In this document: positions 23,652 to 31,066 of the stretch, one piece after another
Layout: every line of letters starts with the position of its first letter
Position numbering within the stretch: position 1 is the first letter of the stretch
Assembly (NCBI GenBank): GCA_963802205.1
Contig: CAWDHW010000030.1
Span: forward strand, 1 to 31,066
DNA: 31,066 bases
Direction: 5' to 3'
Source: DYRB01 sp963802205
Lineage (GTDB): Bacteria; Pseudomonadota; Gammaproteobacteria; Chromatiales; Chromatiaceae
Position numbers and translations under genes: made by a program
Notes under the pieces: generated by a model
Seen by the model: the letters and a program-made list of their open reading frames with translations, nothing else
Database searches by the model: none
What the model was told of the DNA's origin: nothing

Positions 23652-24218
23652 TTAACTGCCGGACGCGGCAGTGATCTGGAACTTGATCTGAACGTCATTG
23701 GCGACGACGTCGAAGGCGGACCAGGACCCTTCGCCGATGGCAAAGTCGCCGCGGCGGATGGTGAAAGTCCCATCGAAGACACCGGATGGGCCCTGCGCTT
23801 TGAAGCTCGCGGGGACCAGGATGTCCCGGGTCTTGCCCTTGATGGTCAGCTTGCCGGCCACCTCATAGCGGTTGTCGCCCAGCGCCTTGACGCTGCCCGA
23901 CTCGAAGCGGGCGGTTGGAAAGGCCGGCGTGTTGAACCACGGCTTGCCCGCGACCTCGTCGTCGCCCTCCGTGGTGCCGGTATCGATGCTGGCGAGGTCC
24001 ACATCGATCACGGCCTTCGCGTTGGCCGGCTGCGTCGGGTCGAAGCTCAGTTGGCTGCTGAAGGTCTTGAAACGACCGTCCATGGTCACGCCCATCTGGG
24101 TGTAGCTGAAGGCGATCCGGCTCTTGTCAGCCTGTACTTGGCTGTATTCGGCGGCCTGGGCCGCCGCGGCAAGCGCGACACTGAGGGCGAAGGCTAGGGC
24201 TAGGGCCACGCGTTGCAT
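23652..24218 (-). CDS. Second YceI-family periplasmic protein
   Basis: A 188-residue YceI paralogue with a signal peptide ending AAAAQAAEY. Motifs include IAFSYTQMGVTMDGRFKTF, KPWFNTPAFPTARFES and KLTIKGKTRDI. It belongs to the branch typically encoded directly after cytochrome b561 and probably lacks the helix pattern of the first copy. The two differ strongly in sequence, so this is an old pair rather than a recent duplication. It starts 38 bp after the cytochrome b561 stop. Confidence 0.92.
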   Translation of the reverse strand: MQRVALALAFALSVALAAAAQAAEYSQVQADKSRIAFSYTQMGVTMDGRFKTFSSQLSFDPTQPANAKAVIDVDLASIDTGTTEGDDEVAGKPWFNTPAFPTARFESGSVKALGDNRYEVAGKLTIKGKTRDILVPASFKAQGPSGVFDGTFTIRRGDFAIGEGSWSAFDVVANDVQIKFQITAASGS

Positions 24219-24256
24219 ATTCGGTGCTCCTGTGGGTAGGTGGTTCGGGTGGCGAG

Positions 24257-24802
24257 TCAGTCGGCGTTCGCGGCCGGTCTCGGCAACATGCGCCTGAGGA
24301 CGTCATCCTTGTCGACGAAGTGATGCTTCAGCGCGGCGCCGACGTGTCCGAGGAGGACGGCGATGAGCGTCAGATTCAGGCTCAGATGCACCGTCAGCAG
24401 CAGGTCGCCGAGCGCCTTGTCCTTACCCAGCAGATCAGGGATCGGCAGCACCCCGAACCACACCGTCTGAAAACCCTTGGCCGAGCTCATGAGCCAGCCC
24501 GACAGCGGAATCGCCAGCATCAGCACATAGAGTGCGAAGTGCCCGATGTGGGCCATCCACTGCTGAACCTTGGGCATGCCCGCCGGCAGGGACGGCGGTT
24601 GGTGCGTCACCCGCCAGGCCAGGCGCACGATCACCAGGACGAACACGCTCACACCGGCCCATTTGTGCCAGGAATAGAGCTGCAATTTTTCGGGCGACAG
24701 GGGCAGGTCATGCATGTAGAAGCCCAGGCCCAGCAGCCCCGGCAACAGCAGGGCAATCAGCCAGTGCAAGGTCTTGGCGGTGGCGGTGTAGTGTTGGCTC
24801 AT
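24257..24802 (-). CDS. Cytochrome b561
   Basis: A 181-residue four-helix membrane cytochrome. Haem-ligand histidines are present in KTLHWLIALLL (helix 1), SWHKWAG (helix 2), and the later HIGHFALYVLML and LLGHVGAALKHH helices. It carries electrons across or within the inner membrane. The ATG at 24802 is selected since the protein normally starts a few residues before TAKTLHW and AAGGGG lies upstream. It is the first gene of a run with two YceI genes and pirin, and two palindromes lie in its upstream region. Confidence 0.92.
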   Translation of the reverse strand: MSQHYTATAKTLHWLIALLLPGLLGLGFYMHDLPLSPEKLQLYSWHKWAGVSVFVLVIVRLAWRVTHQPPSLPAGMPKVQQWMAHIGHFALYVLMLAIPLSGWLMSSAKGFQTVWFGVLPIPDLLGKDKALGDLLLTVHLSLNLTLIAVLLGHVGAALKHHFVDKDDVLRRMLPRPAANAD

Positions 24803-24823
24803 GGCCGGCTGCCCCTTGGTGGT

Positions 24824-24840
24824 AATGCCCGGTGGGCATT
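24824..24840. promoter_or_regulatory. Short perfect palindrome in the cytochrome b561 leader
   Basis: AATGCCC and GGGCATT are separated by three bases, 22 bp upstream of the cytochrome b561 ATG. It could be an operator or a leader hairpin that affects translation. Confidence 0.45.
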
Positions 24841-24877
24841 GGCGATGGGTGCACTTTAGCCGACCGTGGTAGTCGGA

Positions 24878-24905
24878 AATAGGCCATAACGGCGAACGGC
24901 CTATT
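24878..24905. promoter_or_regulatory. Perfect inverted repeat, candidate operator
   Basis: AATAGGCC and GGCCTATT form 8-bp arms around a 12-bp spacer, 76-103 bp before the cytochrome b561 ATG. It falls in the 271-bp divergent gap shared with the pyruvate-kinase-like gene. The dyad ATA...TAT and spacing suit a LysR-type regulator; the regulator at 21315 is the obvious candidate. The pairing of site and protein is inference. Confidence 0.5.
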
Positions 24906-25073
24906 GCCAGAATCGCGACAATGAGCCGACCGGCAGCGATGTGTCGGTAGGCAGGTGTCGAACCGGCCGGGGAGACGCCGGTCGCCGAGGACACGGAAAC
25001 GAATCCGTAACATGAACGGGCTAAGCTAAGCCGTTGTCTTTGTCCTTGGACCAGAGTACCGGCCCTGAACACC

Positions 25074-26942
25074 ATGACCCTGCCCGTTCAGTACATTACC
25101 GACCGCCTCATTCCAGACCTGGAGGCCCTGCGCGAACAGGTCCTCAGGCTGGCCGACACCCATGAGGCGGAGGTGGGTCACATCCAACCCAGGTACCAGG
25201 ACAGTGCCCGCAACCTGTTGCACTACCTGGCCCTGCGCCAGAGCGATCTACGCGACCTGCAGCAGGACCTGGCCCTGCTGGGCCTGAGCCGCCTGGGGCG
25301 GGTCGAGGCCCATGTGCGCAGCAGCATCGACGCGGTGCTGGGCGCCCTGCGCGCCCTGGCGGGCCTTCCGCACGGCGGGCATGGACCTCACGGCTGCGTG
25401 AACATCAAGACCGGCGGCATGTACCTGAACGAGCACGCCCGTGCCCTCCTGGGCCCTGGCTCAGGTAGCGGCCGGCGCAGGACCCGTATCATGGTCACCA
25501 TGCCAAGCGAGGCCGCCAGGGATCCTGACCTGGTGCATCGGCTCCTGGTGGCGGGCATGGACATCATGCGCATCAACTGTGCCCACGACGACGCCGAGAC
25601 CTGGCAGGCCATGATTGGCCACCTGCGCGCGGCGGAGCAGACCACGGGCCGCGCCTGCCGCATCTATGCCGACCTGGCCGGACCCAAGCTGCGCACCGGC
25701 GCCATCCAGCCCGTCGGCCGCCTCGCCAGGATCAAGACCAGGCGCGACCTCTGGGGCCGGGTCACGGCGCCCGCACTGGTCTGGCTCAGCCCCCGTGATC
25801 GGCCGGAGCCGCCGGCGGTGCCGGTGGACTGTGTTCTGCCGCTGGACGACGGGGTCCTGGCGGCGGCGCGGGCCGGCGACAGGCTGGACCTGGACGATGC
25901 CCGTGGCGCCGCTCGCCACCTGCGCCTGCACGAGCGCATCGGCAACTCCTGGCTGGCCCATTCCCAGAAGAACGCCTACATCGGCGATGGGGCCGAGTGC
26001 CGACTCTGGCGTGGGGACGAACTCCTCGCCCAGGGCACCCTAGGCCCCCTGCCCGAGGTGTCTGTGCCCATCACCCTGAGGGTGGGGGACACCCTGCTCC
26101 TGACGCGGGGCGAGGCGCCGGGAAGCCCGGCGCAATTGGACTCCCAGGGCCGGGTGGCGGCCCATGCCCACATCCCCTGCACCCTGGAGGCCGTGTTCGA
26201 TACCGCACGGCCTGGCCAGCCCATCTGGTTCGATGACGGCAAGATCGGCGGCCGAATCCTGGCCAATGACGAGGGGTCGATCCGCGTGGAGATCACCCAG
26301 GCCGCCCCCCAGGGTAGCAAGCTCAGGGCGGAGAAAGGCATCAACCTGCCGGAGACGGATCTGGACATCCCGGCTCTGACGGCCAAGGACCTGGCGGACC
26401 TGGCGGTCATGGCCCCCCTGGTGGACATGGTCGGCCTGTCCTTCGTGCGCACCCCGGCGGACGTGCTGGCCCTGCAGGCACAGATGCAGGCCCTGGGCGC
26501 CGCTCACCTGGGCACCGTGTTGAAGATCGAGACCAGGCAGGGGTTCGAGAACCTGCCCATGATCCTGCTCGCCAGCCTGCGCCATCCCCCGGTGGGGGTG
26601 ATGGTGGCCCGGGGCGACCTGGCGGTGGAGGTGGGCTTCGAGCGTCTGGCGGAGGTGCAGGAGGAGATCCTGTGGCTGTGCGAGGCGGCCCACATCCCGG
26701 TGATCTGGGCCACCCAGGTTCTCGAAAACATGGCCAAGCGGGGCATCCCGTCCCGCGCCGAGGTCTCCGATGCCGCACTGGCGGTGCGTGCCGAGTGCGT
26801 CATGCTCAACAAGGGGCCCTATGTCGTGGATACGGTGCAGTTGCTCAACGGGGTGCTGGAGCGCATGAGCGGCCACCAGGTGAAGCGCCGCCAGATCTCG
26901 CGCCGCCTGGCGGTATCCCAACTACCCACGGAGACGGACTGA
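25074..26942 (+). CDS. Atypical pyruvate-kinase-like protein
   Basis: A 622-residue protein with the pyruvate kinase barrel in altered form. Residues 1-130 are a helical N-terminal extension not found in normal enzymes. Barrel motifs follow: RIMVTMPSEA, MDIMRINCAHDD (normally R-N-S-H; Ala replaces the Ser), YADLAGPKLRTG and TVLKIETRQGFENL (catalytic Lys and Glu kept). Further on come VMVARGDLAVEVGFERL and WATQVLENMAKRGIPSRAE. The usual MLSGETA-like block is CVMLNKGPY here. The intervening B domain is about 150 residues, longer than normal. The C-terminal allosteric domain is missing; only about 40 residues follow. It may be a divergent pyruvate kinase or a phosphotransferase with a new substrate. 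Confidence 0.85.
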   Translation: MTLPVQYITDRLIPDLEALREQVLRLADTHEAEVGHIQPRYQDSARNLLHYLALRQSDLRDLQQDLALLGLSRLGRVEAHVRSSIDAVLGALRALAGLPHGGHGPHGCVNIKTGGMYLNEHARALLGPGSGSGRRRTRIMVTMPSEAARDPDLVHRLLVAGMDIMRINCAHDDAETWQAMIGHLRAAEQTTGRACRIYADLAGPKLRTGAIQPVGRLARIKTRRDLWGRVTAPALVWLSPRDRPEPPAVPVDCVLPLDDGVLAAARAGDRLDLDDARGAARHLRLHERIGNSWLAHSQKNAYIGDGAECRLWRGDELLAQGTLGPLPEVSVPITLRVGDTLLLTRGEAPGSPAQLDSQGRVAAHAHIPCTLEAVFDTARPGQPIWFDDGKIGGRILANDEGSIRVEITQAAPQGSKLRAEKGINLPETDLDIPALTAKDLADLAVMAPLVDMVGLSFVRTPADVLALQAQMQALGAAHLGTVLKIETRQGFENLPMILLASLRHPPVGVMVARGDLAVEVGFERLAEVQEEILWLCEAAHIPVIWATQVLENMAKRGIPSRAEVSDAALAVRAECVMLNKGPYVVDTVQLLNGVLERMSGHQVKRRQISRRLAVSQLPTETD

Positions 26943-26962
26943 CCCCAGGGGGTTGTCTGCGT

Positions 26963-27117
26963 ATTCCACGCGAAGGTGTACACCGATTCCACGGCAAGCT
27001 GGGCAGGCCGTAGTCTGGATGGAGTGCAGCGGAATCCAGGTTTCAGCGGTAATCCATAGACGTAGAGCCAGTCGTCCAGGCTGTACCCAGATTGCGCTAA
27101 CGCTCCAATCGGGCTAC
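26963..27117. repeat. Cluster of dispersed palindromes and an IS-end-like fragment
   Basis: The 263-bp gap between the pyruvate-kinase-like gene and accC holds three repeat-like pieces. Two direct ATTCCACG copies lie 23 bp apart (26963-26993) around GTGTACACC, reminiscent of IS ends. A palindrome with CTGGAT/ATCCAG arms spans 27015-27039. A second, imperfect one (27083-27117) starts GTACCCAGATTGCG and ends CAATCGGGCTAC. No gene is visible in it. Confidence 0.55.
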
Positions 27118-27205
27118 GGAGATCGGGTCTCGAATGCTTGTACAGTCTGGGCGCGTAATGGGCACCGGAAAGAATCCGCGATGCAGCTGGGTCGCCCCTG
27201 CACCA

Positions 27206-28546
27206 TCACATCCCGAGCTTCTTCTCCAGGTAATGGATGTTGACACCGCCGGCCTGGAAGGCGGTGTCCTTCATCAGGATGCGTTGGAGCTTGATGTTGG
27301 TGTTGATGCCGTCGATGACGGTCTCGCGGAGCGCATTGCACATGCGCGCCAGGGCGCAGTCGCGGTTCTCGCCGTGGGCGATGAGCTTGCCGATCATGGA
27401 GTCGTAGTAGGGTGGGACCACATAGCCTGAATAGATATGGGTCTCCATGCGGATGCCGGGACCGCCAGGGGCGTGAAACTCCGCGATGCGCCCCGGGCTC
27501 GGCAGGAAGGTCTCGGAGTCCTCGGCATTGATGCGGCACTCGATGGCGTGTCCGCGCAGGACCACGTCCTCCTGGCGCAGGCGTAGCTTTTCCCCGGCGG
27601 CGATGCGGATCTGTTCCTTCACGATGTCCACCCCGGTGACCATTTCGGTCACCGGGTGCTCCACCTGGACCCGGGTATTCATCTCGATGAAGAAGAACTC
27701 GCCGTTCTCGTAGAGGAACTCGAAGGTGCCGGCACCCCGGTAGCCGATGCGCCGACAGGCCTCGGCGCAACGCTCGCCGATTCGCTCGCGCTGCTCCGGA
27801 GTCAACCCCGGGGCCGGGGACTCCTCGATGACCTTCTGGTGACGGCGTTGCATGGAGCAATCGCGCTCACCCAGGTGGATGGCATTTCCGTGCTGGTCGG
27901 CAAGGACCTGAAACTCCACATGTCGCGGATTCTCCAGGTATTTCTCCATGTAGACTATGTCATTATTGAAGGCTGCCGCCGCCTCGCCGCGGGTCAGGGA
28001 GACGGAGTTGAGCAGGGTCGCCTCGGAATGGACCACCCGCATGCCGCGCCCGCCGCCGCCGCCGGACGCCTTGATAATGATGGGGTAACCGATCATCCGG
28101 GCCAGTTCGATGGTGCGCTTCTTATTATTGTCCAGGGGCCCGTCGGAGCCGGGGACGCAGGGCACGCCGGCCTCCTTCATGGCCTTTATGGCGGATACCT
28201 TGTCACCCATCAGGCGAATGGTCTCAGGGCGAGGCCCGACGAAGATGAAGCCGCTGCGCTCCACCCGTTCGGCGAAGTCGGCGTTCTCCGAAAGGAACCC
28301 ATAACCGGGGTGGATGGCCACCGCGTCGGTCACCTCCGCTGCACTGATGATGGCGGGGATTTGCAGGTAGCTGTCCCGCGAGGGTGGCGGGCCTATGCAG
28401 ACGGTCTCATCGGCGAGCAGGACGTGCTTGAGGTCTTTGTCCGCGGTGGAGTGTACGGCGACGGTCTTGATGCCGAGTTCGCGACAGGCGCGCAGGATGC
28501 GCAGCGCGATCTCACCCCGGTTGGCAATCAGCAGCTTTTCGATCAT
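27206..28546 (-). CDS. accC: Biotin carboxylase subunit of acetyl-CoA carboxylase, AccC
   Basis: A 446-residue biotin carboxylase of normal length. It opens with MIEKLLIANRGEIALRI. The ATP-grasp glycine loop is KASGGGGGRGMR, and catalytic blocks include HVEFQVLADQHGN, FFIEMNTRVQVEHPVTE (metal-binding Glu and bicarbonate-site Arg) and PPYYDSMIGKLI. It carboxylates the biotin carried by AccB, the first step of fatty acid synthesis. It lies 77 bp after accB in the aroQ-accB-accC order common in proteobacteria. Confidence 0.97.
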   Translation of the reverse strand: MIEKLLIANRGEIALRILRACRELGIKTVAVHSTADKDLKHVLLADETVCIGPPPSRDSYLQIPAIISAAEVTDAVAIHPGYGFLSENADFAERVERSGFIFVGPRPETIRLMGDKVSAIKAMKEAGVPCVPGSDGPLDNNKKRTIELARMIGYPIIIKASGGGGGRGMRVVHSEATLLNSVSLTRGEAAAAFNNDIVYMEKYLENPRHVEFQVLADQHGNAIHLGERDCSMQRRHQKVIEESPAPGLTPEQRERIGERCAEACRRIGYRGAGTFEFLYENGEFFFIEMNTRVQVEHPVTEMVTGVDIVKEQIRIAAGEKLRLRQEDVVLRGHAIECRINAEDSETFLPSPGRIAEFHAPGGPGIRMETHIYSGYVVPPYYDSMIGKLIAHGENRDCALARMCNALRETVIDGINTNIKLQRILMKDTAFQAGGVNIHYLEKKLGM

Positions 28547-28623
28547 GGGGAGGGGCAGGTCCTGGGTGATGGTCTGGACCCGGGGCGGTCATTCCGCCGC
28601 CGGGACGCACGCCGGCGAGGGGA

Positions 28624-29079
28624 TTAGGCGATGACGAACATGGGCTGGTTGTATTCCACCGGCTGTCCGTTGTCCACCAGGATGCGTTTCACAGTGCCGG
28701 ACTTCTCGCACTCGATCTGATTGAGGATCTTCATCGCCTCGATGATGCACAGGGTGTCGCCAGCCTGGACCACCTGACCGTCCTCCACAAAGGCTTTGCT
28801 GCCCGGCGCCGGCGAGCGATAGAAGGTCCCGACCATGGGGGAACGGACCAGATTGCACTCCGGTTCCTCGTCGTCGGTGGCCGGGGCGGCGAGTGCGGGC
28901 GCCGCCGGGGCGACCTGACCCTGCGGTGGCGGCGCCATCATGTGGGGCATGTACATGGGCGGTAACTGGGCCCCGTGCCGGCTGATCCGGACCGACTCCT
29001 CGCCCTCGTGGATCTCGATCTCGGCGACATTGGAGGTTTCCAGCAATTCGATGAGTTTCTTGACCTTGCGGATGTCCAT
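28624..29079 (-). CDS. accB: Biotin carboxyl carrier protein AccB
   Basis: A 151-residue BCCP. The N-terminus (MDIRKVKKLIELLETSN) is typical, followed by a proline/alanine-rich linker (about 53-75). The C-terminal biotinyl domain has CIIEAMKILNQIE, the lysine of EAMK being the biotin attachment site. It shuttles carboxybiotin between AccC and the carboxyltransferase. The ATG comes 6 bp after the aroQ stop. Confidence 0.97.
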   Translation of the reverse strand: MDIRKVKKLIELLETSNVAEIEIHEGEESVRISRHGAQLPPMYMPHMMAPPPQGQVAPAAPALAAPATDDEEPECNLVRSPMVGTFYRSPAPGSKAFVEDGQVVQAGDTLCIIEAMKILNQIECEKSGTVKRILVDNGQPVEYNQPMFVIA

Positions 29080-29085
29080 CGGTGT

Positions 29086-29547
29086 TTAGTGTTGCTCTTG
29101 TGTGGAAGCCGGCTCGATTCGCGCCAGGGCGGCGAGCAGGGCGAGGTCATAGCCCTGAGCCCCAAGCCCGCTGATTACGCCCACCGCCTTGTCCGAGAAG
29201 AAGGACTGGGCGCGGAAGGGCTCGCGGGCATGGACATTTGACAGGTGGACCTCGATGAAGGGGATGGCCACCCCCAGCAGGGCATCGCGGAGCGCAATGC
29301 TGGTGTGGGTGAAGGCCGCTGGGTTGATGATGATGAATGCTACAGCCTCTGTCGCGGCCTTGTGGATGGCGTCGATGAGGACGTGTTCGGCGTTGCTCTG
29401 GATAAACCCCAGGGTGTGGCCGGCGACCCTGGCCCTCGCCTCCAGCCGCGCCTGGATGGTCGCCAGGGTGTCGGACCCATAGTGACCCGGCTCGCGGGTT
29501 CCGAGCAGGTTCAAATTCGGCCCATTGACCACCAGAATGGCTGCCAT
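29086..29547 (-). CDS. aroQ: 3-dehydroquinate dehydratase, type II
   Basis: A 153-residue type II dehydroquinase. The flexible-loop region is NGPNLNLLGTREPGHYG (catalytic Arg and Tyr). Further motifs are INPAAFTHTSIALRDAL and EVHLSNVHAREPFR (active-site His). It converts 3-dehydroquinate to 3-dehydroshikimate in the shikimate pathway. The start ATG 29547 gives the standard MAAILVVNGPN; the frame is open upstream but unlike the family. It heads aroQ-accB-accC, and an insertion sequence begins about 117 bp upstream, which could have moved or replaced its promoter. Confidence 0.96.
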   Translation of the reverse strand: MAAILVVNGPNLNLLGTREPGHYGSDTLATIQARLEARARVAGHTLGFIQSNAEHVLIDAIHKAATEAVAFIIINPAAFTHTSIALRDALLGVAIPFIEVHLSNVHAREPFRAQSFFSDKAVGVISGLGAQGYDLALLAALARIEPASTQEQH

Positions 29548-29663
29548 CGCTCGAAAAATGTCCGCAAAGACCCCGGAGCGGGGCGAGACTGGCCGGCGCA
29601 GGGCGGGCCGGGGTGGGAAATGCTGCAAGCAATTGTCCGGATTTCCGCCTGGGCTGTCCAGTT

Positions 29664-31066
29664 GCAGCCTTGTCCAATGACACATGAGCCTGAAGGGGGC
29701 GTCGTGATTCCAAGCTGAGGTGAGCCTGAAGGCGGCGGTGCGGGCATCCTGCGAGGATGATCGTGATGCTGCACACCCAGGGGCTCAAGCGCCTTGACGA
29801 CTTGAGGAGCTTCCTGGCCGGGAGCCAGGCGGTGGACCTCAAGACCCCCGAGCGGGAGGCGGCCTACGCCTTCATTGTTCAGACGCTTAGACGCTTCGGC
29901 TACGGGCGCCTGAGCAAGGCCGACAAGGGGCTGGTGCGGGCCTACCTGGCTAAGGTGACGGGGCTGTCGCGGGCGCAGCTCACACGCCTGGTGGGGCGAG
30001 CGCAGGACGGGGAGGCGTTGAGGGACCGGCGCGGCCCTCCCGCCAAGCCCTTTGCCCGGCGTTACACGCCCGAGGACGTGCGCCTGCTGGCCGAGGTCGA
30101 TGCCTTACATGGCAACCTCTCTGGACCAGCCACGCACAAGCTCTGTGAGCGGGCCTGGGAGGTTTTCGGCGATGCCCGCTACGAGCGCCTGGCCGGGATC
30201 TCCAACGGTCATCTGTACAACCTGCGGGGCTCCCAGATCTATCAGCGCTGCCGGGGGCGAGTGGACAAGACCCGGGCGGTACAGATTCGCATCGGCGAGC
30301 GCCGCCGTCCCCGCCCCGAAGGCCGCCCTGGCTTCCTGCGGGTCGACTCCGTCCACCAGGGCGATCTGGATGGGGTCAAGGGGCTCTACCACATCAACCT
30401 GGTCGACGAGGTCACCCAGTTCCAGTGCGTCGGCCGCGCCGAGCGTATCAGCGAGCAGTTCCTCCTGCCGGTCCTGGCCGCCCTGCTCGACGCCTTCCCC
30501 TTCGTCATCCTCGGCTTCCACAGCGACAACGGCTCGGAGTACATCAACGCCCGCGTCGCGGCCCTGTTGACGAAGCTTCATGCCGAGTTCACCAAGTCGC
30601 GCGCGCGCCGCACCAACGACAACGCGCTGGCCGAGAGCAAGAACGGCTCGGTCATCCGCAAGCACCTTGGCTACAGCCACATCCCGGGCCGCTTTGCCCA
30701 ACAGGTCAACGACTTCGCCCAAGGGATCCTGTCCCCCTACCTCAACTTCCACCGCCCCTGCTGCTTCCCCCACCGAGGAGATCGACCCCACGGGCCGGCT
30801 CCGCAAGCGTTACCGCTACCAGACCATGACCACCCCCTATGAGAAACTCAAGTCACTGCCCGAGGCCACCCAGTACCTCAAGCCCGGCGTCACCTTCGAG
30901 CACCTGGATGCCATCGCCTACGCCATCAGCGACAATGAAGCCGCCCGACGCCTCAGCGAGGCCCGCGCCACACTGTTCCGTTCCATCAACCAAGCCCAAC
31001 AGCCCGCTGCCTGACCTCCAGCCCTCACACCTCCTTCAGGCTCATCTCTGGATTGGAAAGGACTGC
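29664..31066 (+). mobile_element. Insertion sequence with integrase-type transposase (right end at or past window edge)
   Basis: The outer left end (GCAGCCTTGTCCAATGACAC from 29664, then TGAGCCTGAAGG at 29685-29696) matches the inverted right end (GCAGTCCTTTCCAATCC read inverted from 31066, then TGAGCCTGAAGG at 31033-31044). A second copy of TGAGCCTGAAGG lies at 29721-29732, inside the left end. Between the ends is one transposase gene with an rve-type DDE domain. Exact outer limits and target duplication cannot be fixed because the window ends here. Confidence 0.8.
29757..31014 (+). pseudogene. Integrase-core (rve) transposase, frameshifted
   Basis: The first frame, ATG 29757 (or better 29766, eight bases after GAGGA) to 30842, carries an N-terminal helix-turn-helix region. 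The DDE catalytic residues follow in FLRVDSVHQGD, GFHSDNGSEYIN and DNALAESKNGSVIRKHLG. After LNFHRPCCFP it goes out of phase. The proper ending continues in another frame to TGA at 31014 (TEEIDPTGRLRKRYRYQTM, and later LKPGVTFEHLDAIAYAISD). One extra C in the run at about 30766-30770 explains the break. The product resembles IS481-like/integrase transposases. Whether the frameshift is real, programmed or a sequencing error is not decidable here. Confidence 0.85.

Noticed and set aside
1..31066. CRISPR array, tRNA or rRNA genes
   Set aside because: No regularly spaced identical direct repeats and no cloverleaf or rRNA-like sequence was noticed; the repeats found are palindromic interspersed units.

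Overview
This is GC-rich chromosomal DNA from a proteobacterium, most likely a gammaproteobacterium of the Chromatiales (purple sulfur bacteria) type. The placement rests on the gene set and on dispersed palindromic repeats and is only moderately certain; no rRNA or tRNA gene is present to settle it. Nearly every long ORF has a convincing antisense shadow, as expected at this GC content, so genes were chosen by recognisable protein families, SD sequences and operon spacing.

Positions 1-12.8 kb and 14-18.8 kb form a phosphate-starvation (Pho) island. On the minus strand lies a phosphorus-free membrane-lipid block: a GT4 glycosyltransferase (4655-5845), an OlsB-like ornithine N-acyltransferase (3758-4525), then btaA-btaB-plcP (3507 down to 718) and an ATP-grasp protein that runs off the left edge. 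On the plus strand lie a small secreted protein, pstS, pstC, pstA, pstB, phoU and a DUF2062 membrane protein. Further right is a minus-strand set of 2OG-Fe(II) oxygenase, ArsC-type arsenate reductase and PhoX-family phosphatase, divergent from a second GT4 glycosyltransferase. I read candidate PhoB boxes in front of btaA, the first glycosyltransferase, pstS and the oxygenase-arsC-phoX set. In all four, two 7-mers lie 11 bp apart and are followed after exactly 10 bp by a -10-like hexamer. Together the genes predict that, under phosphate limitation, PlcP strips phospholipids to diacylglycerol. BtaA/BtaB would then build betaine lipid on it, glycosyltransferases would add sugars and OlsB would start ornithine lipid. 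Pst and PhoX would scavenge phosphate, and ArsC would deal with arsenate that enters through Pst.

The 12.8-21.3 kb stretch is more plastic. It holds a CBS-domain protein, two inverted copies of an 86-bp palindromic element (13.7 and 19.1 kb), a ParE-like toxin remnant abutting one copy, an intact Phd/PIN toxin-antitoxin pair, an alpha/beta hydrolase and a probable MITE remnant. From 21.3 to 24.8 kb come a LysR regulator and a convergent operon of cytochrome b561, two YceI proteins and pirin, with palindromes in its promoter region. Then follow an atypical pyruvate-kinase-like protein (25.1-26.9 kb), an intergenic stretch of repeats, and the housekeeping aroQ-accB-accC operon on the minus strand. 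The right edge is an insertion sequence with a frameshifted integrase-type transposase, sitting just upstream of aroQ.

Two apparent frameshifts (the pstB 3' end and the transposase) are either real mutations or sequencing errors. No CRISPR array, rRNA or tRNA was seen.
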